DNA of 64,000 nt from Mesorhizobium onobrychidis (GTDB lineage: Bacteria; Pseudomonadota; Alphaproteobacteria; Rhizobiales; Rhizobiaceae): contig NZ_CP062229.1 of NCBI RefSeq assembly GCF_024707545.1, positions 6,305,501 through 6,369,500 on the forward strand. The letters run 5' to 3'. Shown piece by piece: positions 52,083-61,009 of the stretch. The notes under the pieces were generated by a model. The model was given only the letters and a program-made list of their open reading frames with translations, was not told the origin of the DNA and made no database searches. The position numbers and the translations under genes were made by a program. Within the stretch, counting starts at the first letter, position 1, and every line of letters starts with the position of its first letter.

Positions 52083-52853
52083 ATGCCGACACACAGGACC
52101 GGAACACGTGAGGAGTGGCTGGCAGCGCGGCTTGATCTGCTCAAGGCGGAGAAGGAGCTCACGCGACAAAGCGACGAGGTGGCGCGGCGGCGGCAGGAAT
52201 TGCCTTGGGTTCGGATCGACAAGGATTACCGATTCGAGACCGACGAAGGCAGCGCTTCACTGGCAGACCTTTTCAGGGGACGCTCGCAGCTCCTCGTCTA
52301 CCACTTCATGTTCGGGCCTGATTACACGGCCGGCTGTCCGGCCTGCTCAGCGATCGCGGATGGATTCGACGGCTTCGTCGTCCACCTGGCCAACCACGAC
52401 GTCACGCTTTCGGCGGTATCGCGGGCACCGCTCGCGAAGCTGCAGGCGTACAAGCGGCGGATGGGATGGACGTTCCCCTGGGCCTCCTCACACGGCAGCG
52501 ACTTCAACTTCGACTTCGACGTTTCGTTCACCGAGGAGCAGCAGCGCGAGGAAGGCATCGAATACAACTATGTCCGCGAGGCGCCTCTCGCCGAGATACC
52601 CTCGCGTACGACTGCCGACGGCTCCGAGACGTTCGCTGCAATGAGCGGAACGGACATGGCCACGTACACGCGCGAGAGGCCAGGCATGAGCGCATTCGTG
52701 CTCGAGGACGGCGTCGTCTACCACGCCTATTCCACCTATGCGCGCGGACTGGACGGCCTCTGGGGCATGTATCAGTGGCTCGACCGCGCGCCCCAAGGGC
52801 GTAACGAGACGGGCGTCTGGTGGCGCCGCCACGACGAGTACGGCCAGGGCTGA
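52083..52853 (+). CDS. DUF899 family thioredoxin-like protein
   Basis: A 256-residue protein of the DUF899 family. It opens with a helical region (TREEWLAARLDLLKAEKELTR) followed by the typical LPWVRIDKDYRFETDEGS. The thioredoxin-like core has the motif DYTAGCPACSAIADGFDG, a CxxC-type pair. GAGGAGAAGA precedes the ATG. Members are common in soil bacteria and presumed to be redox proteins; no substrate is known. The short membrane protein downstream begins six bases after its stop. Confidence 0.87.
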   Translation: MPTHRTGTREEWLAARLDLLKAEKELTRQSDEVARRRQELPWVRIDKDYRFETDEGSASLADLFRGRSQLLVYHFMFGPDYTAGCPACSAIADGFDGFVVHLANHDVTLSAVSRAPLAKLQAYKRRMGWTFPWASSHGSDFNFDFDVSFTEEQQREEGIEYNYVREAPLAEIPSRTTADGSETFAAMSGTDMATYTRERPGMSAFVLEDGVVYHAYSTYARGLDGLWGMYQWLDRAPQGRNETGVWWRRHDEYGQG

Positions 52854-52859
52854 CGTTCG

Positions 52860-53165
52860 ATGACACTGCACTCCAACCACACGCAGAAGATGCCGCCGGC
52901 AGGCAGCGGATCTGCCGATTTCCCAAGCGACAATGTCGCTGCGCGCGGCGCGGCCGACTGGCTATCCCTGGCAGCCGCGCCAACCTTCGCAATGATGGCG
53001 CTGCTGACGGCCGTCACCGGTGATGCGGACATGATCTGCTCGGCGGCGCAAGATGCGTCGCCGCTGAGCGGAATGGTCGTAATGTACTTGCTGATGAGCG
53101 CCTTCCATTCGGCGCCTTGGCTGAAGCTGGTTGGCAGCCGACGAAGCGCTGTCCGCCGGTCGTGA
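52860..53165 (+). CDS. Small membrane protein linked to DUF899 gene
   Basis: A 101-residue protein with two hydrophobic helices (LSLAAAPTFAMMALLTAVTG and GMVVMYLLMSAFHSAPWL) separated by a short acidic loop. No family is named with certainty. The six-base gap to the DUF899 gene suggests cotranscription and a shared membrane-associated redox role. Confidence 0.65.
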   Translation: MTLHSNHTQKMPPAGSGSADFPSDNVAARGAADWLSLAAAPTFAMMALLTAVTGDADMICSAAQDASPLSGMVVMYLLMSAFHSAPWLKLVGSRRSAVRRS

Positions 53166-53280
53166 TCCGGCGCTCGCCGGATCAAACGGCAACCGCGACC
53201 TGGCGTAGCCCCGACATGGCGATGGCAGTCGATTTTGTGCGAATGTCATTCCCGGCGGAAGAGGGAATTCAGAGCGTAAA

Positions 53281-54012
53281 TTACAGAGTTTCGCCGGACG
53301 TGCTGACCTCGCCTGCATGACGCATCATGCGGCGAAAACTCATCGAGATATGAGCTCGCCTTATGTGCCCGATGGACTCCCAGTCGCCGATCTCGGCGGC
53401 GGCAAGCACCTCTTCCATTTCGCGGCGGAACGCAGTGAACTCCTCGACAAGGCCCAACTGCGGCATCATCTTCAGGACGACGCGCGCGACCTGAAAATAC
53501 AGGCGCTCGCTGATCTCGCGCAGCGGCTGGTTGCCGGTCATCGCGGTGAGCTCGTAGAAAAAATCCATGTTGAGGCGCAGGAAAGCGCGCTGGTCGGGAT
53601 TGAGCACATCGGAATCGCAGCGCGCGATGAGTGCCCTTATCCGGTCGAGGTCGTCCGCCGTGCGCGGGATCGGCGAAAGCTTGCCGACGAGGAGCGCCAG
53701 CTCCAGGCGCAAGTGATAGACCTGTTGCAATTCCTCGATGTCGACATCGGTGACGATCGTGCCGACACCATGGACGGATTGAACCAGACCCTCGGATTCG
53801 AGGCGCGCCAGGACACGGCGAACCGGCGTGCGGCTGATCTGGAATTCCTGGGCAAGCTCTTCCTCGGAGAGATGGCTACCCGGCGCGTAGTCGAGCAGGC
53901 AGATGCGGTCGCGCAGTATCCGGTAGATACGCTCGAACCGCTCCCGCGCCGAAAGCGGACGCGGCGGCGCGGCGGTCACGGCTAGGGGCGTGGCATCCGT
54001 CTCAAGCGTCAT
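53281..54012 (-). CDS. GntR family transcriptional regulator (FCD subfamily)
   Basis: A 243-residue regulator: winged helix at about 20-90 (GSHLSEEELAQEFQISRTPV), then an FCD sensor domain (about 100-220; RAFLRLNMDFFYELTAMTGNQPL). Its ATG overlaps the ATPase stop by four bases, so it is the last gene of the Ehu-like operon and probably autoregulated. The ectoine regulator EnuR is of the MocR type with an aminotransferase domain, so this is a different regulator. A palindrome at 57268 is a candidate site. Confidence 0.87.
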   Translation of the reverse strand: MTLETDATPLAVTAAPPRPLSARERFERIYRILRDRICLLDYAPGSHLSEEELAQEFQISRTPVRRVLARLESEGLVQSVHGVGTIVTDVDIEELQQVYHLRLELALLVGKLSPIPRTADDLDRIRALIARCDSDVLNPDQRAFLRLNMDFFYELTAMTGNQPLREISERLYFQVARVVLKMMPQLGLVEEFTAFRREMEEVLAAAEIGDWESIGHIRRAHISMSFRRMMRHAGEVSTSGETL

Positions 54013-54788
54013 CCAGCCTCCAGGACAGCGTGCAGGAACTGCCGTGTCCGCTCGTTCTTGGGGGCGCCGAACAACTCGCTTGGCGGCCCCTGCTCGCAGA
54101 TCTTGCCGGCATGGAAAAAGCAGACGCGATCGGAGAATTCCTTGGCAAATCCCATCTGGTGGGTGACCATCAGCATGGTGAGGTCATGTTCCCTACCGAG
54201 TTTTCGGATGACTTCAAGCACTTCGCCGACGAGTTCGGGGTCGAGTGCCGAGGTCACTTCGTCGAACAGCATGATCTTGGGCCGCATGGCGCAAGCGCGG
54301 GCGATGGCGACACGCTGCTGCTGGCCGCCGGAGAGCTGCGAGGGATAGTGGTCCTTCTTCTCCGACAAGCCGACCATGTCGAGCAGTTCGGCCGCACGCG
54401 CCTCAGCATCGGCCCGCTTCATGCCGAGCACGGTTATCGGGGCCTCGATGCAGTTCTGCATCGCCGTCATGTGCGGGAACAGGTTGAACGACTGGAACAC
54501 CATGCCGATCTTGGCGCGGATCTTGCGGATGTGTGCGAGATCGGCGGGAACAAGCTTGCCGTTCCTCTCCATGTGGGTGAGCGGCTGGCCTTCGACCCAG
54601 ATGACGCCGTCATTGATCGTCTCCAGCGTCATCAGCATGCGCAGCACCGTCGTCTTGCCGGAGCCGGACGGGCCGATGATGGAGACCTTCTCGCCGCGTG
54701 CTATTTCCAGATTGAGCCCGTCGAGAACGGTCAGCGCGCCGTAGCGTTTCGAAACATTGTCGAAGCGGACCATCGGTTGTTCCGTCAT
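54009..54788 (-). CDS. Polar amino-acid ABC transporter ATP-binding protein (EhuA-like)
   Basis: A 259-residue ATPase: Walker A GPSGSGKTT, signature LSGGQQQRVAIARA, Walker B IMLFDEVTSALDP and H-loop VTHQMGFAKEF. There is no TOBE domain, as usual for the polar amino-acid uptake (PAAT) family. It resembles EhuA of the ectoine/hydroxyectoine importer. It overlaps genes on both sides by four bases, showing tight coupling. Confidence 0.9.
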   Translation of the reverse strand: MTEQPMVRFDNVSKRYGALTVLDGLNLEIARGEKVSIIGPSGSGKTTVLRMLMTLETINDGVIWVEGQPLTHMERNGKLVPADLAHIRKIRAKIGMVFQSFNLFPHMTAMQNCIEAPITVLGMKRADAEARAAELLDMVGLSEKKDHYPSQLSGGQQQRVAIARACAMRPKIMLFDEVTSALDPELVGEVLEVIRKLGREHDLTMLMVTHQMGFAKEFSDRVCFFHAGKICEQGPPSELFGAPKNERTRQFLHAVLEAG

Positions 54789-55444
54789 CGCATGGTCCTC
54801 CGGTTGAGCAGGCCTTCGAGGGAGCGAATGAGCGCGGCAGAAACCAGGCTCATGGCAAGAAAGAACAGGCCGACCAGCGTCATCGGCTCAGTGTAGCGGA
54901 AGGTTTCGGAGCCGATGATCTTGGCCGTCTGCATCAGCTCCAGCACGGCGATTGCGGAAAGCAATGGCGTCTCCTTGAACAAGGCAACCAGATAGTTGCC
55001 GAGCGCCGGAACGATCGGCGGGATCGCCTGCGGAATGATGATGTCGCGGAACGTCGTCCAGGCTGACAGATTGAGTGCGACCGAGGCTTCCCACTGGCCA
55101 CGATGGATGTTGTCGAAACCGGCGCGATAGACCTCGGAACAATAGGCTGCGTAGTGGATGCCGATGGCAAGCACCCCGGCGGTGAAGGCGTCGAGCACGA
55201 CGCCAAATTTCGGAAAGACGAAATAGAGAAAGAATATCTGGATCAGCAGCGGGGTCGACCGGATCAGTTCGACCAGCACCGAAATCGTCCAGCCGGTCCA
55301 CGGCACGGCGATGCGGACGACCGCCAGCACCAGGCCAAGCGAGGCGGCAAGCGCAAAGCCGATCAGCGTCGCCTCGATGGAAACGATGGCAGCGCGGGCG
55401 AGCACCGGCAGGATTTCAAAAGCAAATGCCCAGTCCCAGATCAT
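54785..55444 (-). CDS. Polar amino-acid ABC transporter permease (EhuD-like)
   Basis: A 219-residue permease with about five helices and the PAAT signature loop (EVYRAGFDNIHRGQWEASVALNLSAW). The ATG at 55444 overlaps the preceding permease stop by four bases; the longer upstream frame is not coding. Its length equals the usual EhuD size. It pairs with the EhuC-like permease. Confidence 0.88.
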   Translation of the reverse strand: MIWDWAFAFEILPVLARAAIVSIEATLIGFALAASLGLVLAVVRIAVPWTGWTISVLVELIRSTPLLIQIFFLYFVFPKFGVVLDAFTAGVLAIGIHYAAYCSEVYRAGFDNIHRGQWEASVALNLSAWTTFRDIIIPQAIPPIVPALGNYLVALFKETPLLSAIAVLELMQTAKIIGSETFRYTEPMTLVGLFFLAMSLVSAALIRSLEGLLNRRTMR

Positions 55445-56169
55445 GCTGCCTTCCCCCGCGCCAGTCCGAGCGAAGCCCGCCTTTCGAGAAGCCGCATGCC
55501 GATGGTCACAACCAGCGACATTGCCAGGTACATCAGCAGGACGAGGGTGAAGATCGGAATGGTCTTGAACGTGTTCTGGTTCATTTGCTGCGCCTTGAAG
55601 GCGAGGTCCGACAGCGTGATCAGCGAGACCAGCGCTGTCGATTTCAAAAGCTCGATGAACAGATTGCCCCAAGGCGGAATCATGGCGACGAAAGCCTGCG
55701 GCAGGATGATCCGGCGCAGCATCTGGGGGCGGCTCATGTTCAATGCAGTGCACGCCTCCCACTGTCCGCGGGCAACGGACTGGATCGCGCCGCGCACGAC
55801 TTCCGATCCGTAAGCACCAACGTTCAGGCCGAGCGCCAGGACAGCAACCAGAAAGGCGTTGAGCGTGACACCGAATTGCGGCAGCACGAAAAACAGCCAA
55901 AACAATTGCACCAGCGCCGACGTGCCGCGGAAGATCTCGACATAGACCGTGGCCAGCCATCTGAGCGGCGCCGGGCCATACATCCTTGCCAGCGCCGCCA
56001 GCACGCCCATGACAATTGCCAGCAGGCTGCCGAGGATAGCGATCTCGATCGTCAGGACCGCGCCTTGCAGCAGTCCCGGCATAAACACTTTGTAAGATTC
56101 CTGTGTTGCCAAGGCACCGATCACGACAAGCGCGACGACCAGCATGGCAAGGAGCGTACGGATTCCCAT
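55441..56169 (-). CDS. Polar amino-acid ABC transporter permease (EhuC-like)
   Basis: A 242-residue permease. The PAAT loop is EVVRGAIQSVARGQWEACTALNMS. The start is taken at the ATG at 56169, which begins a hydrophobic first helix (RTLLAMLVVALVVIGALA); upstream codons look non-coding. It lies 56 bases after the binding-protein stop. With the EhuD-like protein it forms the heterodimeric channel. Confidence 0.87.
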   Translation of the reverse strand: MGIRTLLAMLVVALVVIGALATQESYKVFMPGLLQGAVLTIEIAILGSLLAIVMGVLAALARMYGPAPLRWLATVYVEIFRGTSALVQLFWLFFVLPQFGVTLNAFLVAVLALGLNVGAYGSEVVRGAIQSVARGQWEACTALNMSRPQMLRRIILPQAFVAMIPPWGNLFIELLKSTALVSLITLSDLAFKAQQMNQNTFKTIPIFTLVLLMYLAMSLVVTIGMRLLERRASLGLARGKAA

Positions 56170-56225
56170 GCGGATTCCCCCAGGAAAAAAGGGGCGGCGC
56201 TTTCGCGCCGCCAGCAGTTGGGAAC

Positions 56226-57095
56226 CTATTTGCCCGCGCAAAGCTCCGCGGTGGTCTTGTTGGGGAGGTAGTCCTTGCCGAAGCCGAGCGGCTCGACCAG
56301 CGCGATGTGCTCCGGCGAACCGAGGAACGTCTTCAGCTCCGCGTTGAACGCCTCCTGCAGATCGGTATCTTCCTTGCGGAAGCCGAAGCCGCCATGGCCT
56401 TTCACCGACTTGCCGGCAACCTCGCCGAACGGCTTGGTCGATTCGACGCCGTCGGCCTTCTTGGCCATGTCGGCGATCGAAAGAGCGGTTAGTGCGGCAG
56501 CGTCCGCGCGGCCCGACTGGACGGCGGCGACCAGGCTGGACTGGTCGGGCAAGGCAACGATCTGCCCATCGGCGACGCCAGCGTCCTTGGCATAGCCGCC
56601 CCCGACGGCGCCGGCCATCACGGCGAGCTTGAGATCCGGGTTTTCCTTGATGCTGGAAAAGTCCTTCACGCCCTTCGGATTGCCTTTTGCCACCAGCATA
56701 GCCTGACCGATGCCGTAGGACGGCTCGGAGAAATTGATCTCGGCGCAGCGCTTCGGATTGATGAACATGCCGGCGGCGATAATATCGAAGCGGCCGGCCT
56801 TGAGACCCGGAATAAGCGAACCGAATTCGGTCAGCACGCCGTCAACCTGCGCGATACCCATCTTGGCGAGCACCGCCTTGGCAACTTCCGGCGCTTCGCC
56901 GGTCAGCTTGCCGTCAGGCGTGGCGTAACCGAACGGCGCCTCGTTGGCAAAGCCGACGCGGATGTAGCCGTCCTTCTTGGCCCGTTCGAGGGTCGTTTCC
57001 GCATAAGCGGGCAGCGCCGTGAGTGATGTCGCGGCAAGCGCGAGGCAGGCGGCGGCTTTCACGACCATCCGGCGCGATATCGATGATTTGAACAT
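56226..57095 (-). CDS. Polar amino-acid ABC transporter substrate-binding protein (EhuB-like)
   Basis: A 289-residue periplasmic binding protein (SBP_bac_3 family). The signal (SRRMVVKAAACLALAATSLT) ends near residue 33 at AYAET and includes a twin-arginine-like pair. The mature start (KKDGYIRVGFANEAPFGYAT) and the later FDIIAAGMFINPKRCAEINF closely follow EhuB. The ligand may be ectoine-like, but the enzymes across the divergent promoter suggest another cyclic or N-methylated compound. Confidence 0.87.
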   Translation of the reverse strand: MFKSSISRRMVVKAAACLALAATSLTALPAYAETTLERAKKDGYIRVGFANEAPFGYATPDGKLTGEAPEVAKAVLAKMGIAQVDGVLTEFGSLIPGLKAGRFDIIAAGMFINPKRCAEINFSEPSYGIGQAMLVAKGNPKGVKDFSSIKENPDLKLAVMAGAVGGGYAKDAGVADGQIVALPDQSSLVAAVQSGRADAAALTALSIADMAKKADGVESTKPFGEVAGKSVKGHGGFGFRKEDTDLQEAFNAELKTFLGSPEHIALVEPLGFGKDYLPNKTTAELCAGK

Positions 57096-57173
57096 GCTTT
57101 TCTCCCATTGAACAACTGACTGATGATTCCCAGGGCGCGGCCTTCTTCGAGGTCGACACCTGCTTGTCAAGAC

Positions 57174-57277
57174 GTATACAACTGCCCTAGACATTGTGCA
57201 AGCGAAGATATAAAAACCACAGAAAGTCGGTAATAATTCGCAGTCAAACCACAAATTATTGCCCTAGTTGTGCACAA
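57174..57277. promoter_or_regulatory. Divergent promoter with repeated motif and palindrome, candidate GntR operators
   Basis: In the 218-base AT-rich spacer between the Ehu-like operon and the M24 operon, TGCCCTAG plus TTGTGCA occurs twice (57183-57200 and 57260-57274). The second copy contains the perfect palindrome TTGTGCACAA (57268-57277). A GTATAC palindrome lies at 57174-57179. The FCD-type GntR at 53.3 kb is the likely binder. Confidence 0.5.
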
Positions 57278-57313
57278 TTTAAGAAAAACAGCGTACCGGT
57301 AGGTGGGATTTCG

Positions 57314-58504
57314 GTGGCGAGCGCGAGCGGTTTCGGGACTTTCACGCAAGCGGAGTATGCGCAGCGCCTGGCCGGCGTGAAGTCACGCATGGAGAAGGCC
57401 GGCTTCGACCTCATCATCTGTCAGGATCCAGCCAATATGTGCTGGCTGACCGGCTATGACGGATGGTCGTTCTATGTTCCGCAATGCGTGCTCGTCCATC
57501 TGGAGGAAGACCGGCCGATCTGGTTCGGCAGGGCGCAGGACGCCAGGAGCGCACGCCTGACCACCGGCCTGCCGGAGAAGAACATCGTGCCGTTCTCGGA
57601 ACGGCTGGTGCAGCAGCCCGTCGAACACCCCTATGACGAACTCGCCCAGCTGATCCGGTCGCGTGGCTGGGGAAACGCCCGCATCGGCGTCGAGATGGAC
57701 GCGCACTATTACACCGCGCGCTGCCATGCCCATCTCGTCAGCGGGCTGCCTGAAGCGCACTTCGCCAACAACCACGATCTCGTCAACTGGGCGCGGCTGG
57801 TCAAATCCGAAGCCGAGCTGGTGCTGGTCCGCGAGGCCGGTGCGATCTGCACGCAGGCCATGAAACGCGCCATCGAAAAAATGCGGCCCGGCGTGCCGCA
57901 GAACCATGTCATTGCGGAAATCTATCACGCACAGATCATGGGCGTGCCTGGAGCGGGCGGCGACTATGCCGCGATCTGTCCGCTGATGCCCGTCGGCGAG
58001 GGCACCAGCACGCCGCATCTGACCTGGTCCGACACGCCGCTGCCGGACAGCGGCCTCGCCATTCTGGAGATCGCCGGGGTGCGGCGGCGCTATCATGCGG
58101 CGCTGACGCGGACCGTACATTTTGGCAAGCCGCCGCAAGCGATCCTCGACATGGCCAAGGCGATCGTCGAGGGCGTCGACGCCGGCCTTGAGAAGGCGCG
58201 CCCCGGCTACACCGCCGAAGAGGTGGAAGCCGCCTGGCAGGCAGTGTTGAGGAAGAACGGGCTGAAGAAGGAGAGCCGCGTCGGCTATCCGGTCGGGCTC
58301 GCCTACCCGCCCGATTGGGGCGAACGCACCGCAAGTCTTCGTCCCGGCGACACCACAGAGATGCAGTCCGGGATGTGCTTCCATTTCATGGCCGGCGTTT
58401 GGCTCGACGATTTCGGCATCGCCATCTCGGAATCCTTCGTCGTCACGGATCACGGCGGCGAACGCCTCTGCGACGTGGCGCGCGAACTCATCGTCATCGA
58501 CTGA
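57314..58504 (+). CDS. M24-fold hydrolase, ectoine hydrolase-like (EutD/DoeA family)
   Basis: A 396-residue creatinase/prolidase-fold enzyme. The N-terminal creatinase domain spans about 1-155 and the pita-bread domain about 165-390. Where metal-dependent M24 enzymes carry two aspartates, it has EIAGVRRRYHAALTRT (about 250-265), as in metal-free EutD/DoeA and creatinase. The phrase YPPDWGERTASLRPGD also matches ectoine hydrolase. The start is taken as GTG at 57314 with AGGTGGGA upstream; earlier codons look non-coding. It should open a cyclic amidine or cleave an N-acyl/N-methyl amide. Confidence 0.82.
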   Translation: MASASGFGTFTQAEYAQRLAGVKSRMEKAGFDLIICQDPANMCWLTGYDGWSFYVPQCVLVHLEEDRPIWFGRAQDARSARLTTGLPEKNIVPFSERLVQQPVEHPYDELAQLIRSRGWGNARIGVEMDAHYYTARCHAHLVSGLPEAHFANNHDLVNWARLVKSEAELVLVREAGAICTQAMKRAIEKMRPGVPQNHVIAEIYHAQIMGVPGAGGDYAAICPLMPVGEGTSTPHLTWSDTPLPDSGLAILEIAGVRRRYHAALTRTVHFGKPPQAILDMAKAIVEGVDAGLEKARPGYTAEEVEAAWQAVLRKNGLKKESRVGYPVGLAYPPDWGERTASLRPGDTTEMQSGMCFHFMAGVWLDDFGIAISESFVVTDHGGERLCDVARELIVID

Positions 58505-58506
58505 CC

Positions 58507-58581
58507 ATGACGGACGGGAAGCCGGTAACTGACGAAGATCATGCCGGTAACGAAACCGGTAACCAGCACGAGGACGCCTGA
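58507..58581 (+). CDS. Possible 24-residue peptide between the two M24 genes
   Basis: A short frame from ATG 58507 to a TGA that overlaps the next start codon by one base. The product is very acidic and polar, with repeats of GNETGNQ type. The exact fit between two coupled genes suggests it keeps ribosomes on the message; it may also be only spacer. No family is known. Confidence 0.3.
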   Translation: MTDGKPVTDEDHAGNETGNQHEDA

Positions 58582-59729
58582 TGGACCGTAATCCGTTTTC
58601 CGAGGCCGAAATCGTCGGCCGCCTTGTCAGGGTCCGCACGGCGCTGGCTGAGCGCGAGTTCGACGCGGCGGTCTTTGCTTCGCCGGAGAACGTCTTTTAC
58701 CTCACCGGGCTCGATCACTGGGGATATTTTGCCCCACACCTGCTGATCGTGCCGCTCGAAGGGAAACCTGTTCTGGTCACCCGCTCGATGGAAAAGGTGA
58801 CGATCGAGAAACAGGTGACGGCAGCGGAATTCCGCGGCCATTCCGACAGCGAAACGGCGGCCGACCTCGCCGCGCGGGTGCTTGCGGAACTCAGCCTGTC
58901 CGGCAAGCGGATCGGCCTCGAATACTGGACGGCCGGCCTCAGCCATGGGCTTGCCGTCGCACTCCAGACGCAGGCCGATGCCAGATGGAGCGATGTTTCC
59001 GAGCTGGTCGACAAGATGCGGCGGGTGAAGAGCGCCGAGGAACAGGCGCTGATGCGTCAGGCGGCACAAGTGACCGACGCCGCCGCCGGCGCCGCGATCG
59101 CCGCGATCTCGGACGGCGCTTCCGAACAGGAGGTCGCGGCCCAATGTGTTTCAGCAATGATCCGCGCCGGCGGTCATGCTCCGGGCTTCGGACCTTTCAT
59201 CCGCCCGGCCAAGCGCCTGGGCGAGGAGCACACGACCTGGGGCAACGGGATCTACCGCAAGGGCGAGCCGGTCTTCGTCGAACTGTCCGGCTGCATCTCG
59301 CGTTATCACGCGCCGCTCGGCCGGCTCGTTCGCATCGGCTATATCAGCGACGAAGACGCCGCGATGGCGGAAGTGACCGCCAAGGCGTTCGATGCCGTCG
59401 TCGAGGCGCTGCGGCCCGGGGCCAAGGCGCGCGACGTCTACGCTGCCTGGCAGGCAGTCGCGGACGAGGCCGGTCTTTCCCACTATCGCCGCCATCACTG
59501 CGGCTACCTTGTCGGCGCCGGCCAGCCGCCATCATGGACCGGCGGCAATTCGGTAACCGGCTTGAGGCACGATTCCGACCTCGAGATCGAGACGGGGATG
59601 AGCTTCCACATCCTGTCGTGGCTGATGGGCACCGGTCGCGGCGATGACTTCGTCTCCAACACCGTACTTCTGACCGATGCGGGCGCCGAAGTGCTTACCC
59701 GCACGCCGGCCGGCCCGATCGTTCGCTAG
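58581..59729 (+). CDS. Second M24-fold hydrolase, metal-ligand-deficient
   Basis: A 382-residue paralogue of the preceding enzyme, with N-terminal creatinase domain and C-terminal pita-bread domain. At the metal site it reads ELSGCISRYHAPLGRLV (about 233-249), again lacking the two aspartates but sharing the RYHAxL core. It also has GAGQPPSWTGGNSVTGLRHDSD where the first has YPPDWGERTASLRPGD. The two may act in sequence or as a heterodimer on the imported substrate. Ten bases separate it from the sarcosine oxidase genes. Confidence 0.8.
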   Translation: MDRNPFSEAEIVGRLVRVRTALAEREFDAAVFASPENVFYLTGLDHWGYFAPHLLIVPLEGKPVLVTRSMEKVTIEKQVTAAEFRGHSDSETAADLAARVLAELSLSGKRIGLEYWTAGLSHGLAVALQTQADARWSDVSELVDKMRRVKSAEEQALMRQAAQVTDAAAGAAIAAISDGASEQEVAAQCVSAMIRAGGHAPGFGPFIRPAKRLGEEHTTWGNGIYRKGEPVFVELSGCISRYHAPLGRLVRIGYISDEDAAMAEVTAKAFDAVVEALRPGAKARDVYAAWQAVADEAGLSHYRRHHCGYLVGAGQPPSWTGGNSVTGLRHDSDLEIETGMSFHILSWLMGTGRGDDFVSNTVLLTDAGAEVLTRTPAGPIVR

Positions 59730-59739
59730 GCCCGCACGC

Positions 59740-60996
59740 ATGTCGCGCTACTCGGCATTTTCAATTTTCCGCAACACGCTGTCTGGTCAGAAGAACTGGC
59801 AGCGCGCCTGGCGGGCGGCGGAGCCAAAACCGGCCTACGACGTGATCGTCATCGGCGGCGGTGGACACGGCCTCGCTACCGCCTTCTACCTCGCCGAGAA
59901 CCACGGCATCCGCAATGTCGCGGTGCTCGAAAAAGGCTATATCGGCGGCGGCAATGTCGGCCGCAACACCACCGTCATCCGCTCCAACTACCTGCTCGAC
60001 GGCAACACCCAGTTCTACGAATTCTCGATGAAACTCTGGGAGAACATGTCGCGGGCGTTGAATTTCAACGTCATGTTCTCGCAGCGCGGCCAGCTCGTCA
60101 CTGCGCATTCGGCCGATCAGCTCGATGGCTTCAGTCACCGCGCCAACATCATGCGGCTGAACGGCATCGATGCCGATATCCTCGACCGCGACGAGGTGCG
60201 CCGGCTGGTGCCCTATCTCGATTTTTCCGACACGGCCCGCTTTCCGATCCATGGCGCCATCTTCCAGGGCCGGGCGGGCACGGCGCGCCACGACGCCGTC
60301 GCCTGGGGCTACGCGCGCGCTGCCGACGGCCATGGCGTCGACATTATTCAGAACTGCGAGGTGACAGGCTTCCTCCGCGACGGCGACAGTATCGTCGGCG
60401 TCGAAACGACGAAAGGCCGGATCGGCGCCGGCAAGGTCGGCCTCGCTGTTGCCGGTCATACATCCGTGCTCGGCGCCAAGGCCGGCCTTGAACTGCCGAT
60501 CGAAAGCCACGTCCTGCAGGCCTTCGTCACCGAACCGCTGAAGCCGTTGGTAGACCACGTCGTCGCCTACGGTGCTGACCATTTCTACGTCAGCCAGTCG
60601 GACAAGGGCGGGTTGGTCTTCGGCGGCAATCTCGACGGCTACAATTCCTACGCCCAGCGCGGCAATCTCGGCGTCGTGCGCGAAGTGGCGGAGGCGGCGA
60701 TTGCGCTGATGCCATGCATTTCGCGCGTCCGTCTGCTGCGCCATTGGGGCGGCGTCATGGACATGACGCCCGATGCCAGCCCGATCATCTGCCCGACACC
60801 TATCGAGGGCCTCTTTCTCAACGGCGGCTGGTGCTACGGCGGCTTCAAGGCGACGCCGGCTTCCGGCTGGTGCTTCGCCCACACGATCGCCACCGGCAAG
60901 CCGCACCCCTTGATCGCAGCCTACGGGCTCGATCGTTTCCGCACCGGCCACACGCTCGACGAGGCCGGCGCCGGTCCTTGCGCCTGGCTGCAATAG
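59740..60996 (+). CDS. soxB: Sarcosine oxidase subunit beta
   Basis: A 418-residue flavoprotein subunit. The FAD-binding motif VIVIGGGGHGLATAFYLAE lies near residues 35-53, after an N-terminal extension typical of SoxB (RYSAFSIFRNTLSGQKNW). The C-terminal phrases LRHWGGVMDMTPDASPII and NGGWCYGGFKATPASG are family hallmarks. It carries the catalytic site that oxidises N-methyl amino acids. The ATG at 59740 is chosen; earlier in-frame codons belong to the end of the M24 gene in another frame. Confidence 0.92.
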   Translation: MSRYSAFSIFRNTLSGQKNWQRAWRAAEPKPAYDVIVIGGGGHGLATAFYLAENHGIRNVAVLEKGYIGGGNVGRNTTVIRSNYLLDGNTQFYEFSMKLWENMSRALNFNVMFSQRGQLVTAHSADQLDGFSHRANIMRLNGIDADILDRDEVRRLVPYLDFSDTARFPIHGAIFQGRAGTARHDAVAWGYARAADGHGVDIIQNCEVTGFLRDGDSIVGVETTKGRIGAGKVGLAVAGHTSVLGAKAGLELPIESHVLQAFVTEPLKPLVDHVVAYGADHFYVSQSDKGGLVFGGNLDGYNSYAQRGNLGVVREVAEAAIALMPCISRVRLLRHWGGVMDMTPDASPIICPTPIEGLFLNGGWCYGGFKATPASGWCFAHTIATGKPHPLIAAYGLDRFRTGHTLDEAGAGPCAWLQ

Positions 60997-61009
60997 GAGG
61001 CGGAAGGCA

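Noticed and set aside
53281..59729. Standard ectoine utilisation locus
   Set aside because: The EhuABCD and EutD-like parts fit, but no EutA/B/C/E or EnuR-type gene is seen and sarcosine oxidase is linked instead; kept only as an alternative.
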